From: GAS368 sp965227745
Lineage (GTDB): Bacteria; Verrucomicrobiota; Verrucomicrobiia; Opitutales; Opitutaceae
Assembly (NCBI GenBank): GCA_965227745.1
Contig: OZ245769.1
Span: 1,364,001 to 1,428,000 of the forward strand
DNA: 64,000 bases
Reading direction: 5' to 3'
The position numbers and the translations under genes are program-made. Position 1 is the stretch's first letter, and each line of letters opens with the position of its first letter. Positions 8,755 to 17,287 of the stretch are shown here, one piece after another. Under the pieces are notes generated by a model that was not told the DNA's origin, made no database searches, and saw only the letters and a program-made list of their open reading frames with translations.

Positions 8755-11163
8755 ATGCCCTCCTCCCCTCGCCCCCTCTTGTCGTTGTCCCATCGTTTGG
8801 TCGCGGTCCGTGTGATCGGGCTCGTCTCGCTGCTGCTGGTGGGCACGGTCCTGGGCGCCCGCATGAGCGGGGCTCCGGCTCCGCTTAAGCCCGAAAAACT
8901 CGCCGCCATGGACGCGGCCATCACCGAGGCCATCGCCGCCAAGAAAGCACCCGGCGGCGTGCTGTGGTTTGAGCGCGACGGTGATAGTTATAAAAAAGCC
9001 TACGGTCAGCGCGCGCTCGCGCCGGTAGCCGAGCCGATCTCGGAGGACACGATCTACGACGCCGCCTCGCTCACCAAGGTCGTCGCGACCACCACCTCAG
9101 TCATGCAGCTCGTGGAGCGCGGCAAGCTGGATCTCGATGCGCCGGTGGTGCGCTACCTCCCGCAGTTTGCGCAAAATGGCAAAGAGGCCGTCACGGTGCG
9201 CCAGCTCCTCATGCACAATTCCGGCCTGCGCCCGGATGTGGACCTGAAGCCAGCCTGGTCGGGCTACGAGACCGGCATCGCCCTCGCCTGCCTCGAAAAG
9301 CTCCGCAGCACGCTGGGCAGCACCTTTGTCTACAGCGACATCAATTTTGTCGTCCTCGGCGAACTCGTGCACATCGCGAGCGGATTGCCGCTCAATGAAT
9401 ACGCCGCGAAAAATATCTTCGCGCCGCTTGGCATGATCGACTCCGGGTTTCTGCCGCCGAAGGAAAAACTCTCCCGCATCGCCCCCACCGAGCTGACCGA
9501 CGGCGTAATGCTGCGCGGAGTCGTGCACGATCCCACCGCGCGCAACATGGGCGGCGTCGCCGGCCACGCAGGGCTCTTCACGACCGTGGCCGATCTGGCT
9601 CGCTTTTGCCGGATGCTGATCGGTGGCGGGCAGCTCAACGGCGTCCGTATTCTGAAAGCCGATACGGTCGCGATGATGACTCAGGTCCAAAACGATGGCT
9701 CCGACCGCCGTGGCCTCGGCTGGGATATCGACTCGAAATTCTCCGGGCCGCGCGGGCGCTGGTTTCCGGCCGGGGCCTCGTTTGGCCACACCGGCTTCAC
9801 CGGCACGAGCGTGTGGATCGACCCGGCGGCGAAGTCGTTTTTGATTTTCTTCTCCAATCGCGTGCACCCCGACGGCAAGGGCGATGTCGCCGCGCTGCGC
9901 CGCACCCTCGGCACGCTCGCCGCCGAGGCCATCGACCGCGACAAGGGCGCGGTGCTCAACGGCATCGACGTGCTCGTGCGCGAGGACTTCGCGCGCCTGC
10001 GCGGCTTGCGCGTCGGCCTCATCACCAACCAAAGCGGACGCGACCGCGAGGGCCGCGCCACCATCGATCTCCTCTTCGCCGCGAAAGACGTAAAGCTCGT
10101 CGCGCTGTTCAGCCCCGAGCACGGCATCCGCGGCGTCGCCGACGACCACGTGGGCGATACGATCGACGAGAAAACCAAGCTCCCCGTTTACAGCCTCTAC
10201 GGCGATTCACCGAAACGCGCGCCCGGGCAATCGGACCTCGATTATTTCGGCAATGTGCTCCGCGCGCGCGCGCCCCAGCCCGCGCAAATGGCGAACCTCG
10301 ATGCCATCGTCTTCGACATCCAGGATATCGGCGCCCGCTTCTACACGTACTCGGCCACGCTCGGCACCGCGATCGAGGCGGCGGCGAAGGCGAAGAAAAA
10401 GTTTTTCGTCCTCGATCGCGTCAACCCCATCGGCGGCGTGGGCGTCGAGGGCCCGGTGATGACGGCCGCACCGAGCTTCATCGGCTTTCACCCGATGCCC
10501 GTGCGCCACGGCATGACACTCGGCGAGCTCGCGCGCATGTACAATGTGGAGCGCAAATTCGGCGCCGACCTCGTGGTCGTGCCATGTGAAAACTGGTCGC
10601 GCGACCAGTGGCTCGACCAGACGGGCCTGCCGTGGGTTAACCCCTCGCCCTCCATGCGCAGCCTCACGGCGGCGATCCTGTATCCCGGCCTCTGCCTCCT
10701 CGAAAGCACGGAGATTTCGATGGGCCGTGGGACGCTGAAACCGTTCGAGCAAGTCGGAGCGCCCTTTGTCGACGGCGAGAAACTCGCCGCCGAACTCAAC
10801 CGCGCCGCCATCCCCGGCGTGCGCTTCGAGCCGGTGAAATTCACCCCGCAGCCCGCCCTCTACCCCGGCCCCGCGAAATCGCTGAAGCACGGCGAAAAGG
10901 AATGCGGCGGCGTGCGCGTGGTATTGCTCGACCGCGACCACTGCCCGGTGATCGACATCGGCCTCGAGCTGGCGCTCGCCTTGCAGCGCCTGTACCCGAC
11001 CCAGTTCAAGACCGACCTCATGGCGCGCCTGCTGGGCAACGATGCCACGCTCAACGACATCAAATCGGGACTCTCCACCTCGGCGATCAAAGCCGCCTAC
11101 GCCAAGGAGCTCGCGGCCTTCGACGAGCGCCGACAGGCTTACCTCCTGTATCCGGCGAAGTGA
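8755..11163 (+). CDS. Serine beta-lactamase-like hydrolase fused to NamZ exo-muramidase domain (DUF1343)
   Basis: An 802-residue exported two-domain protein with an N-terminal hydrophobic signal or anchor (residues about 18-35). Residues 50-390 form a class C beta-lactamase/AmpH-like domain: SxxK at S105-L-T-K108, the YxN-like Y193-S-D195, and H345-T-G347 in place of KTG. Residues about 400-795 form the DUF1343 domain (GLITNQSG, FSPEHGIRG, DIQDIGARFYTY, NPSPSMRS), a family that includes the exo-beta-N-acetylmuramidase NamZ. The protein could combine muropeptide or ester hydrolysis with removal of terminal MurNAc in peptidoglycan scavenging; that coupling is inference. It is divergent from the TonB receptor gene. 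Confidence 0.9.
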   Translation: MPSSPRPLLSLSHRLVAVRVIGLVSLLLVGTVLGARMSGAPAPLKPEKLAAMDAAITEAIAAKKAPGGVLWFERDGDSYKKAYGQRALAPVAEPISEDTIYDAASLTKVVATTTSVMQLVERGKLDLDAPVVRYLPQFAQNGKEAVTVRQLLMHNSGLRPDVDLKPAWSGYETGIALACLEKLRSTLGSTFVYSDINFVVLGELVHIASGLPLNEYAAKNIFAPLGMIDSGFLPPKEKLSRIAPTELTDGVMLRGVVHDPTARNMGGVAGHAGLFTTVADLARFCRMLIGGGQLNGVRILKADTVAMMTQVQNDGSDRRGLGWDIDSKFSGPRGRWFPAGASFGHTGFTGTSVWIDPAAKSFLIFFSNRVHPDGKGDVAALRRTLGTLAAEAIDRDKGAVLNGIDVLVREDFARLRGLRVGLITNQSGRDREGRATIDLLFAAKDVKLVALFSPEHGIRGVADDHVGDTIDEKTKLPVYSLYGDSPKRAPGQSDLDYFGNVLRARAPQPAQMANLDAIVFDIQDIGARFYTYSATLGTAIEAAAKAKKKFFVLDRVNPIGGVGVEGPVMTAAPSFIGFHPMPVRHGMTLGELARMYNVERKFGADLVVVPCENWSRDQWLDQTGLPWVNPSPSMRSLTAAILYPGLCLLESTEISMGRGTLKPFEQVGAPFVDGEKLAAELNRAAIPGVRFEPVKFTPQPALYPGPAKSLKHGEKECGGVRVVLLDRDHCPVIDIGLELALALQRLYPTQFKTDLMARLLGNDATLNDIKSGLSTSAIKAAYAKELAAFDERRQAYLLYPAK

Positions 11164-11385
11164 TACCAGGTAAAATTCGTCTTGGACGGTAAGGCTGGCA
11201 CTCGTCGCCGAGCAGTCACGCAGCGGAGCTGATAACCGCGACCGCCTGCCGACAAGGTTGGCTGGAGCTCCCATGCCGGATGCGCATCGAGCCTACCGCC
11301 TGGCAATGCGCTCGGCGCCCATCGGAGGGACTCGAAACACTCTTGCGCGCAGGGGACCCCGTCGCGTTTACTCCGCGCTCTCCGT

Positions 11386-12666
11386 ATGAACCTGATCGAA
11401 GACCTCCAATGGCGCGGCCTGCTGGCCGACTGCACCGACCTCGATGCGCTCAACAAGCGCCTGAGCGAAGGGCCGCTGGCGCTGTATTGCGGCTTCGATC
11501 CGACGGGTGACTCGCTGCACGTCGGCCACCTCATGGGCCAGCTCACGCTGCGCCGTTTCCAGCTCGCCGGCCATCATCCCATCGCGCTGGCCGGCGGAGC
11601 CACGGGCATGATCGGTGATCCCTCCGGCAAATCCGCCGAGCGCAATCTCCTCACGCGCGAACAGCTCGCGCACAATGTCGCCTCGATCAAGGGCCAGCTC
11701 GCGCGCCTGCTCGACTTCAATTGCGCCGGCAATCCCGCGCTCCTCGTCGACAACGCCTCGTGGACCGCGCCGATCAGCTACCTCGATTTCCTCCGCGATG
11801 TGGGAAAATATTTTTCGCTGAACGTGATGCTCGCGAAAGACTCCGTGAAATCCCGCATGGAGGGCGACAACGGCATCAGCTACACGGAATTCAGCTACCA
11901 GTTGCTGCAGGCCTACGATTTCTACCACCTCCGCAATGTCCACCAGTGCGAGCTCCAGATCGGCGGCTCCGACCAGTGGGGCAATATCACGGCGGGCACC
12001 GATTTTATCCGCAAAAAGCTCGGCGTGCCGGCGTGGGGCTGGACATTCCCGCTCATCACCAAGGCCGACGGCACGAAGTTCGGCAAGACCGAGGGTGGCG
12101 CCGTGTGGCTCGATGCCGAGCGCACCAGTCCCTACAAGTTCTACCAGTTCTTCGTGAACACCGAAGACGCCAAGGTGAGCGAATACCTACGCAAATTCAC
12201 CTTCCTCAGCCGCCCGGAAATCGAGGAGCTCGAAGCCAAGCACGCCGCCAATCCCGGTCCGCGCGAAGCCCATAAGGCGCTCGCCCGCTCCGTGACCGCC
12301 CTCGTGCATGGCGAGGCGGCCCTCGCGGCGGCGCTCAAGGCCAGCGACATTCTCTTTGGCGCCGAGATCGGCGACACCTCGGAAGAAACGTTCCGCGATG
12401 TCGTCGGCGAGATTCCGACGAAGACGCTGGAGCGCGCCAAGCTCGACGGCGCGGGCACTTCCCTGCTCGACCTCCTCATCCACGCCGGCCTCGCCCCTTC
12501 GCGCGGCCAGGCCCGCAAGGACATCGAGGGTGGCGGCATCTACCTGAATAATGTGAAGGTCGCGGAATCGACCCGCGCCGCCACCACCGCCGACCTGCTC
12601 TTCGGCAAGTACATCCTCCTCCGCAAGGGCAAGCGCACCTACGCCGTGCTCAACGTCACGGCGTGA
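11386..12666 (+). CDS. tyrS: Tyrosyl-tRNA synthetase
   Basis: A 426-residue class I aminoacyl-tRNA synthetase that charges tRNA-Tyr in the cytoplasm. The HIGH-like motif is H45-V-G-H48 and the KMSKS-like motif is KFGKTE beginning at residue 231. The tyrosine-binding region LYCGFDPTGDSLH and the segment QIGGSDQWGNI are typical of bacterial TyrS. An S4-like RNA-binding domain occupies the last about 70 residues (SRGQARKDIEGGGIYLNNVKV). The length matches the family. The 222-base upstream gap shows no T-box-like specifier and antiterminator elements that I could identify. The gene appears monocistronic. Confidence 0.97.
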   Translation: MNLIEDLQWRGLLADCTDLDALNKRLSEGPLALYCGFDPTGDSLHVGHLMGQLTLRRFQLAGHHPIALAGGATGMIGDPSGKSAERNLLTREQLAHNVASIKGQLARLLDFNCAGNPALLVDNASWTAPISYLDFLRDVGKYFSLNVMLAKDSVKSRMEGDNGISYTEFSYQLLQAYDFYHLRNVHQCELQIGGSDQWGNITAGTDFIRKKLGVPAWGWTFPLITKADGTKFGKTEGGAVWLDAERTSPYKFYQFFVNTEDAKVSEYLRKFTFLSRPEIEELEAKHAANPGPREAHKALARSVTALVHGEAALAAALKASDILFGAEIGDTSEETFRDVVGEIPTKTLERAKLDGAGTSLLDLLIHAGLAPSRGQARKDIEGGGIYLNNVKVAESTRAATTADLLFGKYILLRKGKRTYAVLNVTA

Positions 12667-12761
12667 GCCAGGCGGCGGCCGACGCGTAGGTATCGCCACC
12701 ACCGCAAGTAACCCGGACGCCACGCAACCGCCGCTCGTTTTCCCGGTCTGTGTCCCGTCCC

Positions 12762-13916
12762 ATGGCTTCACCCACTCTCCGACGTCCCGCCCACGCCGGC
12801 GCCACGTGGTTGTTTACGGTGGAGGTGGCCTACGCGCGCATGCTCACGCTCATCGCGGAGGCGAAGTCCACGATTCGTCTCGAGACCTATATTTGGAAGG
12901 CCGACGAGATAGGCGACCGTTTCCGCGACGCACTGTCAGTGGCGGCGGCGCGGGGGATCAAAGTGCGCGTGTTGGTGGATGGCGTCGGAGCGGGTGCGTT
13001 GCCCTCCGATTATTGGGCGCAGTTGGAAACCGCCGGCGGCGAGGCGCGCGTCTTTAATCCGCTTTCGCTCAGCCATTTTGCGCTGCGCGACCACCGCAAG
13101 CTCCTGCTGATCGACGACCGCGTCGCGATCGTCGGCGGGTTCAACATTGCGAAGGAATACGATGGCGATGGCATCACGCACGGCTGGCACGACCTCGGCA
13201 TCGAGTTGGACAATCGGCACGCGCTCACGCAGCTCGCGGAATCATTCGATACGCTCTACCGCAGCCATCGGTTGCGCGACTGGCTGCTGCGCCACATGCG
13301 CCGTCGAAAAATGCGCTGGCCGCGCTTCTACACGCGGCGCGGCCCTGTGCTCTTCAGCGGACCGCGCCTCGTGAAAAATCAGTTTCACCAGCGCCTGCTG
13401 GAAAGTCTCAAAGGGGCCCAGCGCGTGCGGATCGTGTCGGCATATTTCGTGCCCAGCTTCCGGCTGCGGCGCGCGCTGCGGGCGGTCGCCCGCCGGGGCG
13501 GCACGGTCGAGTTGCTCCTGGCGGGCAAAAGCGACGTCGCACTCGCGCAACTCGCCGCGCGTACCCTTTACGGCTCGTTGCTCAAGGCCGGCGTGCGCAT
13601 CTGGGAATACCAGCCACAGATTCTGCACACGAAGCTCGCGATCGTCGACCACACGGCATTTGCCGGCACCGCCAATCTCGACGCCCGCTCGCTCTCCATC
13701 AACTACGAGTTGATGGTCCGTTTCGAAGATCAACGCGTGTCCGACGAAGCGTGCGACGCCTTCGCCGGCTTCCTTACTCATGCCCGCGAAATCAAGTTCG
13801 CCGAGTGGAAGCAAAGCCGGACATGGCTCACTCGCCTACGCGGGGCCTGGGCGCGGTTTCTTCTCACGAAGGTCGACCCCTGGCTCGCCCGCTGGCAAAT
13901 GAGCAGTCTGCCCTGA
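12762..13916 (+). CDS. Phospholipase D-family protein, cardiolipin synthase-like
   Basis: A 384-residue protein with two HKD phospholipase D motifs: H111-x-K113-x4-D118 (RDHRKLLLIDD) and a second copy in the C-terminal half (LHTKLAIVDHTAFAGTANLD). Two motifs in one chain are the usual arrangement of bacterial cardiolipin synthases of the ClsB/ClsC type, which transfer phosphatidyl groups between phospholipids at the inner membrane. There is no N-terminal pair of transmembrane helices, so it is closer to ClsB than ClsA. A GTG start at 12750 is also possible. The gene lies between tyrS and mgsA, all on the plus strand with gaps of about 100 bases. Confidence 0.88.
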   Translation: MASPTLRRPAHAGATWLFTVEVAYARMLTLIAEAKSTIRLETYIWKADEIGDRFRDALSVAAARGIKVRVLVDGVGAGALPSDYWAQLETAGGEARVFNPLSLSHFALRDHRKLLLIDDRVAIVGGFNIAKEYDGDGITHGWHDLGIELDNRHALTQLAESFDTLYRSHRLRDWLLRHMRRRKMRWPRFYTRRGPVLFSGPRLVKNQFHQRLLESLKGAQRVRIVSAYFVPSFRLRRALRAVARRGGTVELLLAGKSDVALAQLAARTLYGSLLKAGVRIWEYQPQILHTKLAIVDHTAFAGTANLDARSLSINYELMVRFEDQRVSDEACDAFAGFLTHAREIKFAEWKQSRTWLTRLRGAWARFLLTKVDPWLARWQMSSLP

Positions 13917-14038
13917 GCGGCTGGTGCGCGCATGACGGCGAAGCCGCACGGAAACGTGCTCGGACGGTGCAATTGAATCTTTCGCTCCGGCTTGGAGCTG
14001 CCCACGCTCGCGACGTCCTCCCTTCAACCCCTACACGC

Positions 14039-14554
14039 ATGGATCAACTCGCTTACCGCAAAATCACGATGCAGCCGAAGAAGAAGATCGCGCTGGTCGC
14101 CCACGACCACAAGAAGCGCGACCTCGTCGAGTGGGCGCAGTACAACCGCAATCTCCTCGCCGGGCACAAACTCTACGCCACCGGCACGACGGGTGCCCTC
14201 CTCGAGCGCGTCCTCAATATCCCCATCGTCAAACTCCAAAGCGGCCCGCTCGGTGGCGACCAGCAGATCGGCGCGAAGATCGTGGAGAACGAGATCGATT
14301 TCCTGATTTTCTTCTGGGACCCGCTGGAGCAACAGGCGCACGACCCCGATGTGAAGGCCCTTCTTCGGATGGCGGTGGTCTGGAATATTCCGGTCGCGAG
14401 CGATCGCTCCACGGCAGATTTCATCATCTCGTCGCCGCTGATGGATGCCGCGTACGACCGCCTCGTGCCGGACTACGATGCGTATCGCAATCGCAAGGTG
14501 CCGGGCGTGGAAGTGCCGGCGCTCCCGATCCCGGGCGTGACGACGGCGACGTAA
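14039..14554 (+). CDS. mgsA: Methylglyoxal synthase
   Basis: A 171-residue enzyme that converts dihydroxyacetone phosphate to methylglyoxal and phosphate, a bypass of lower glycolysis under phosphate limitation. Diagnostic segments are IALVAHDHKK, LYATGTTG, SGPLGGDQQIGA (carrying the catalytic Asp), FFWDPLEQQAHDPDVKALLR (with the conserved His) and WNIPVASDRSTADFII. The frame opens at 13751 inside the preceding gene, so the ATG at 14039 is preferred; the ATG at 14069 would remove ten residues and is also possible. The C-terminal 15 residues extend past the end of the E. coli protein. Confidence 0.96.
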   Translation: MDQLAYRKITMQPKKKIALVAHDHKKRDLVEWAQYNRNLLAGHKLYATGTTGALLERVLNIPIVKLQSGPLGGDQQIGAKIVENEIDFLIFFWDPLEQQAHDPDVKALLRMAVVWNIPVASDRSTADFIISSPLMDAAYDRLVPDYDAYRNRKVPGVEVPALPIPGVTTAT

Positions 14555-14567
14555 GCGCGCAAAAAAA

Positions 14568-14587
14568 GGGCGGACAGAAGTCCGCCC
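14568..14587 (-). terminator. Intrinsic terminator between mgsA and the ThuA gene
   Basis: A perfect 8-base stem, GGGCGGAC (14568-14575) and GTCCGCCC (14580-14587), with loop AGAA. A run of seven A residues at 14561-14567 gives a U-tract on the minus strand, so it ends transcripts from the ThuA gene. It begins 13 bases after the mgsA stop and may also work on the plus strand, although the U-tract there is weak. Confidence 0.85.
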
Positions 14588-14642
14588 TTGGGTAAGGTGG
14601 CCTGGCCTTAAGCCGCCGCGCTTTCGAGTTACAAAGGTCCTG

Positions 14643-14672
14643 AGCGGCGCGTTAAGGATAACGCGCCCTACC
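14643..14672 (-). repeat. Single REP-like palindrome with GGTAG head
   Basis: Read on the minus strand this is GGTAG followed by a perfect hairpin: a 9-base stem GGCGCGTTA / TAACGCGCC (14646-14654 and 14659-14667) with a four-base loop. It sits in the convergent gap between mgsA and the ThuA gene. It shares the GGTAG head and palindrome layout with the elements at 46998 and 62603. Confidence 0.6.
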
Positions 14673-14687
14673 TTTTCGAAGGACGGT

Positions 14688-15638
14688 TTACGGCGCCGTC
14701 TTCTTCGCGTCGGGCGCTGGCGCTGCTTTCGGCTGCTTGGTCGTCTTGTCGTCGAGGTTCTGCATGATCTCCTCGTCGCTGACCGGCGTGGAATTGATAC
14801 CGCCGGCCGGGACCTCGAGCTTCGCGAGCCAGACGAGGGCGTTGAGCATCAAGCGGCGCTGGTCTTCGTTCTGCCAGTTCTTGTGAAAGTGTCCGCCGGT
14901 GAAGCCGAAGCCGCGCCCGCCGTCGGGACGCTCGACCGCCCACATCATCGTCTCGGGCTTACCCTTGGCGGCTTGAATGTGCGGATACGGCCCCTTGGGC
15001 GAGACATACGGCCCGTCGCGCGTGGCATCGGAGGGCGTGGCGACGAGTATATCGGTGACACCCTGTTTACCATCGCGGAAGCGCATGTTCATGTACCACT
15101 CATCCTTGGTGATAAACGGCTTCACCCCGCGCGTGATCGGATGCGCCGGGAGGCTCTTGTAGTCGGCATCCCAGATGGGATTGCAGGAGAAATTGGATTC
15201 GTAATAGCCCCCGATCCATTGCTTCCACTCAGGGCCGCCCTTGTCGGCGGGGACCTCGACGGCATAGTGCGCGAAGCCGAGGCTCACGCCCTTGTTGACC
15301 AGACCGCGCAGCACATCGAGGTGATCGAGGCGGAGGGCGATGTGATTGGGGCCACCGTCGGCGTAAATAAACACGGCATCGGCGCCCTCGAAGACGGAAT
15401 TATCATCCACCTTTTTGCCATCGACCATCTTGGTCGGCCAGCCGTTGGTGATGAGGACGGTCTTGAGACCGGGGATGACATCGAGGCGCTTCTGCAGAAG
15501 CATCGAGCCGGCCTTGAACTCGTGCATCAACGGCGGATGGCTGACGGGTCCGGCGATCATGACCAACTTGCGGTCGGCGGCGTGGGCAAACGTGGTGCCA
15601 AGGGCGAGCACCGCGATCAGGAGGGAGCGAAGTTTCAT
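14688..15638 (-). CDS. Secreted ThuA-domain protein
   Basis: A 316-residue protein with a Sec signal peptide (MKLRSLLIAVLALGTTFAHA, cleaved after residue 20) and a ThuA-like, glutamine-amidotransferase-related fold (KLVMIAGPVSHPP, DAVFIYADGGPNH, MWAVERPDGGRGFGFTGGHFHKNW). ThuA domains are linked to trehalose and other sugar utilisation, but the reaction is not established. The C-terminus is a Lys/Pro/Ala-rich tail. It is divergent from a secreted Gfo/Idh/MocA protein; these two families are frequent neighbours in Verrucomicrobiota and Planctomycetota, which suggests a shared sugar-modifying role. Confidence 0.85.
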   Translation of the reverse strand: MKLRSLLIAVLALGTTFAHAADRKLVMIAGPVSHPPLMHEFKAGSMLLQKRLDVIPGLKTVLITNGWPTKMVDGKKVDDNSVFEGADAVFIYADGGPNHIALRLDHLDVLRGLVNKGVSLGFAHYAVEVPADKGGPEWKQWIGGYYESNFSCNPIWDADYKSLPAHPITRGVKPFITKDEWYMNMRFRDGKQGVTDILVATPSDATRDGPYVSPKGPYPHIQAAKGKPETMMWAVERPDGGRGFGFTGGHFHKNWQNEDQRRLMLNALVWLAKLEVPAGGINSTPVSDEEIMQNLDDKTTKQPKAAPAPDAKKTAP

Positions 15639-15933
15639 GGGTAAAGACAGACGAGGGGCGGGTTTGGGGTGGCGCGGAGCGACCGGCGAGACCAACGAAG
15701 ACGAGCAAACGCCGGGGCGCGTTACGAGCGAAGAGTGAGGCGCGGGCCGGCCGGAGTCGAGCGGAGGTTGCGGTGAAATATTGTGTCATGAAACCAGGCG
15801 CTCGGAGGTGCCAGGTGCCCGCAGCGCACTCACCCGATCTTGCCTTCGGCGAGTATGGTTTCAGTTTCGATGTCCCCACCCCGCGCTCGCTCCGGCCTCT
15901 TTCGCGGCCCCACTCACCTCATTCGCTTTCCGT

Positions 15934-17034
15934 ATGAAGACCTCTCGCCTCGTGTTCTGCCTTTTCATTGCGCTGCTCATCCACGCCCTCCACGCCGCCG
16001 AACCCGCGCCGATCCGTGTGCTCCTCGCCGGACTCGCGCACGGGCACGCCGGTGGATTTTTGCGCCAAGCCGAGCCGGCCACGGTAAAACTCGTGGGCGT
16101 GTGGGAGCCGGATGACAGCATTTGGGAAAAGTACAAAAAGAACGCCCGCCTCGCGGACGTAACGCGCTACACGAAGCTCGACGACGCGGTCGCGCAAAGC
16201 GGCGCCGAGGCGGTGTGGGCCTTTTCGGATACGCGTGATCACCTGCAGATCGTGCGCGCCTCCGCCCCGCGCAAATTGCCCGTGATCGTGGAAAAGCCCC
16301 TCGCGGTTTCGTGGGACGCAGCGGCGGAGATCTCCGCGCTCGCGCAGAAGCACGGCACGCTGGTGCTCACGAATTACGAGACGAGCTGGTATCCCGCCTT
16401 TGAGGAAATCCGCCAAATGCTGGGCAACGACGGCCCGCTCGGCCCCATCCGTCAGATCTACGCGCAGGCCGGCCACGAAGGCCCGGTGAAGATTAAGGTC
16501 GGCCCGGAGTTTCTCGCCTGGCTGCGCGATCCGGTGCGCGGCGGCGGCGGTGCGCTCTTCGACTTTGGCTGCTACGGCGCGAATCTCGCGACGTGGTGGC
16601 TCGGCAATCGCGCGCCCGACACCGTGAGCGCGCATACCTCGCAATTCGACAAAGTGAACTACCCCGACTGCGACGACCATGCGGTGATCCAACTCGTTTA
16701 TCCCGACGTGCAGGTGACGGTCGTCGGCTCGTGGCACTGGCCCTACGCGCGCAAAGATGTCGCGCTGTACGGCGAAAAAGGATCGGTCGTCACCACGAAC
16801 GATAAAGACTACGCCGTGCGCACCGGCAAAGCGCCGGAAGCGCGCCAGGCCAAGGTGGAGCGACGCGTGCCGCTGACGTGGTTCGCGACCACCATCCGGG
16901 CCGGCAAGGACCCGGTGGACGACCCGAGTTCGCTCGCGAATAATTTGATCACGATGAAAATCCTCGAAGCCGCGCGGCGCTCGATCGCGGAGGGACGCGC
17001 GATCAAGATTTCGGAGATCGGGGCGAAGAAGTAG
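15934..17034 (+). CDS. Exported Gfo/Idh/MocA family oxidoreductase
   Basis: A 366-residue member of the Gfo/Idh/MocA family. The start at 15934 gives a Sec-type signal peptide (MKTSRLVFCLFIALLIHALHA) before the Rossmann domain; the frame is open from 15781 but the upstream codons look unrelated. The nucleotide-binding loop reads GLAHGHAGG, a loosened form of GxGxxG, and EKPLAV is the family catalytic-lysine motif (EKP). GGGGALFDFGCYGANLATWW is typical of the C-terminal domain. Substrate is unknown. A Sec-exported enzyme of this type is odd because exported members usually use the Tat route with bound cofactor; no twin-arginine motif is present. Confidence 0.85.
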   Translation: MKTSRLVFCLFIALLIHALHAAEPAPIRVLLAGLAHGHAGGFLRQAEPATVKLVGVWEPDDSIWEKYKKNARLADVTRYTKLDDAVAQSGAEAVWAFSDTRDHLQIVRASAPRKLPVIVEKPLAVSWDAAAEISALAQKHGTLVLTNYETSWYPAFEEIRQMLGNDGPLGPIRQIYAQAGHEGPVKIKVGPEFLAWLRDPVRGGGGALFDFGCYGANLATWWLGNRAPDTVSAHTSQFDKVNYPDCDDHAVIQLVYPDVQVTVVGSWHWPYARKDVALYGEKGSVVTTNDKDYAVRTGKAPEARQAKVERRVPLTWFATTIRAGKDPVDDPSSLANNLITMKILEAARRSIAEGRAIKISEIGAKK

Positions 17035-17137
17035 TAACGCTGAAGCCGTGAGCCCCAGCGAGGAGGTATTCCGTCCACTCGCTGGCGCTCGCGGCTACCA
17101 GAAAATATTGGCCGCAGTTTTCGTGAAACTGCTCCAA

Positions 17138-17240
17138 TAGGTGGATGGCGATCTCCGAGCGCCGTCTTCCGGAGAACCGCATGCCGTCGTAACTTTCATG
17201 TTCGCCCTCCCGACGGCGCCCGGAGGTCGCCGTCCACCTA
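17138..17240. repeat. Inverted repeat pair, REP/BIME-like (29-base arms)
   Basis: The left arm 17138-17166 and right arm 17212-17240 are inverted copies matching at 26 of 29 positions; the differences are all transitions, so G-U pairing is kept in RNA on one strand. Each arm starts TAGGTGGA and contains its own inner palindrome (GACGGCG / CGCCGTC). The pair occupies the convergent gap between the Gfo/Idh/MocA and antiporter genes. Confidence 0.7.
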
Positions 17241-17287
17241 AGAGCACGCGATGGGCCGACTATCTTCAGAGTTCGGCTACCCGGAAC

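Noticed and set aside
11164..11385. Possible T-box leader upstream of tyrS
   Set aside because: No recognisable specifier loop, T-box sequence or antiterminator was found.
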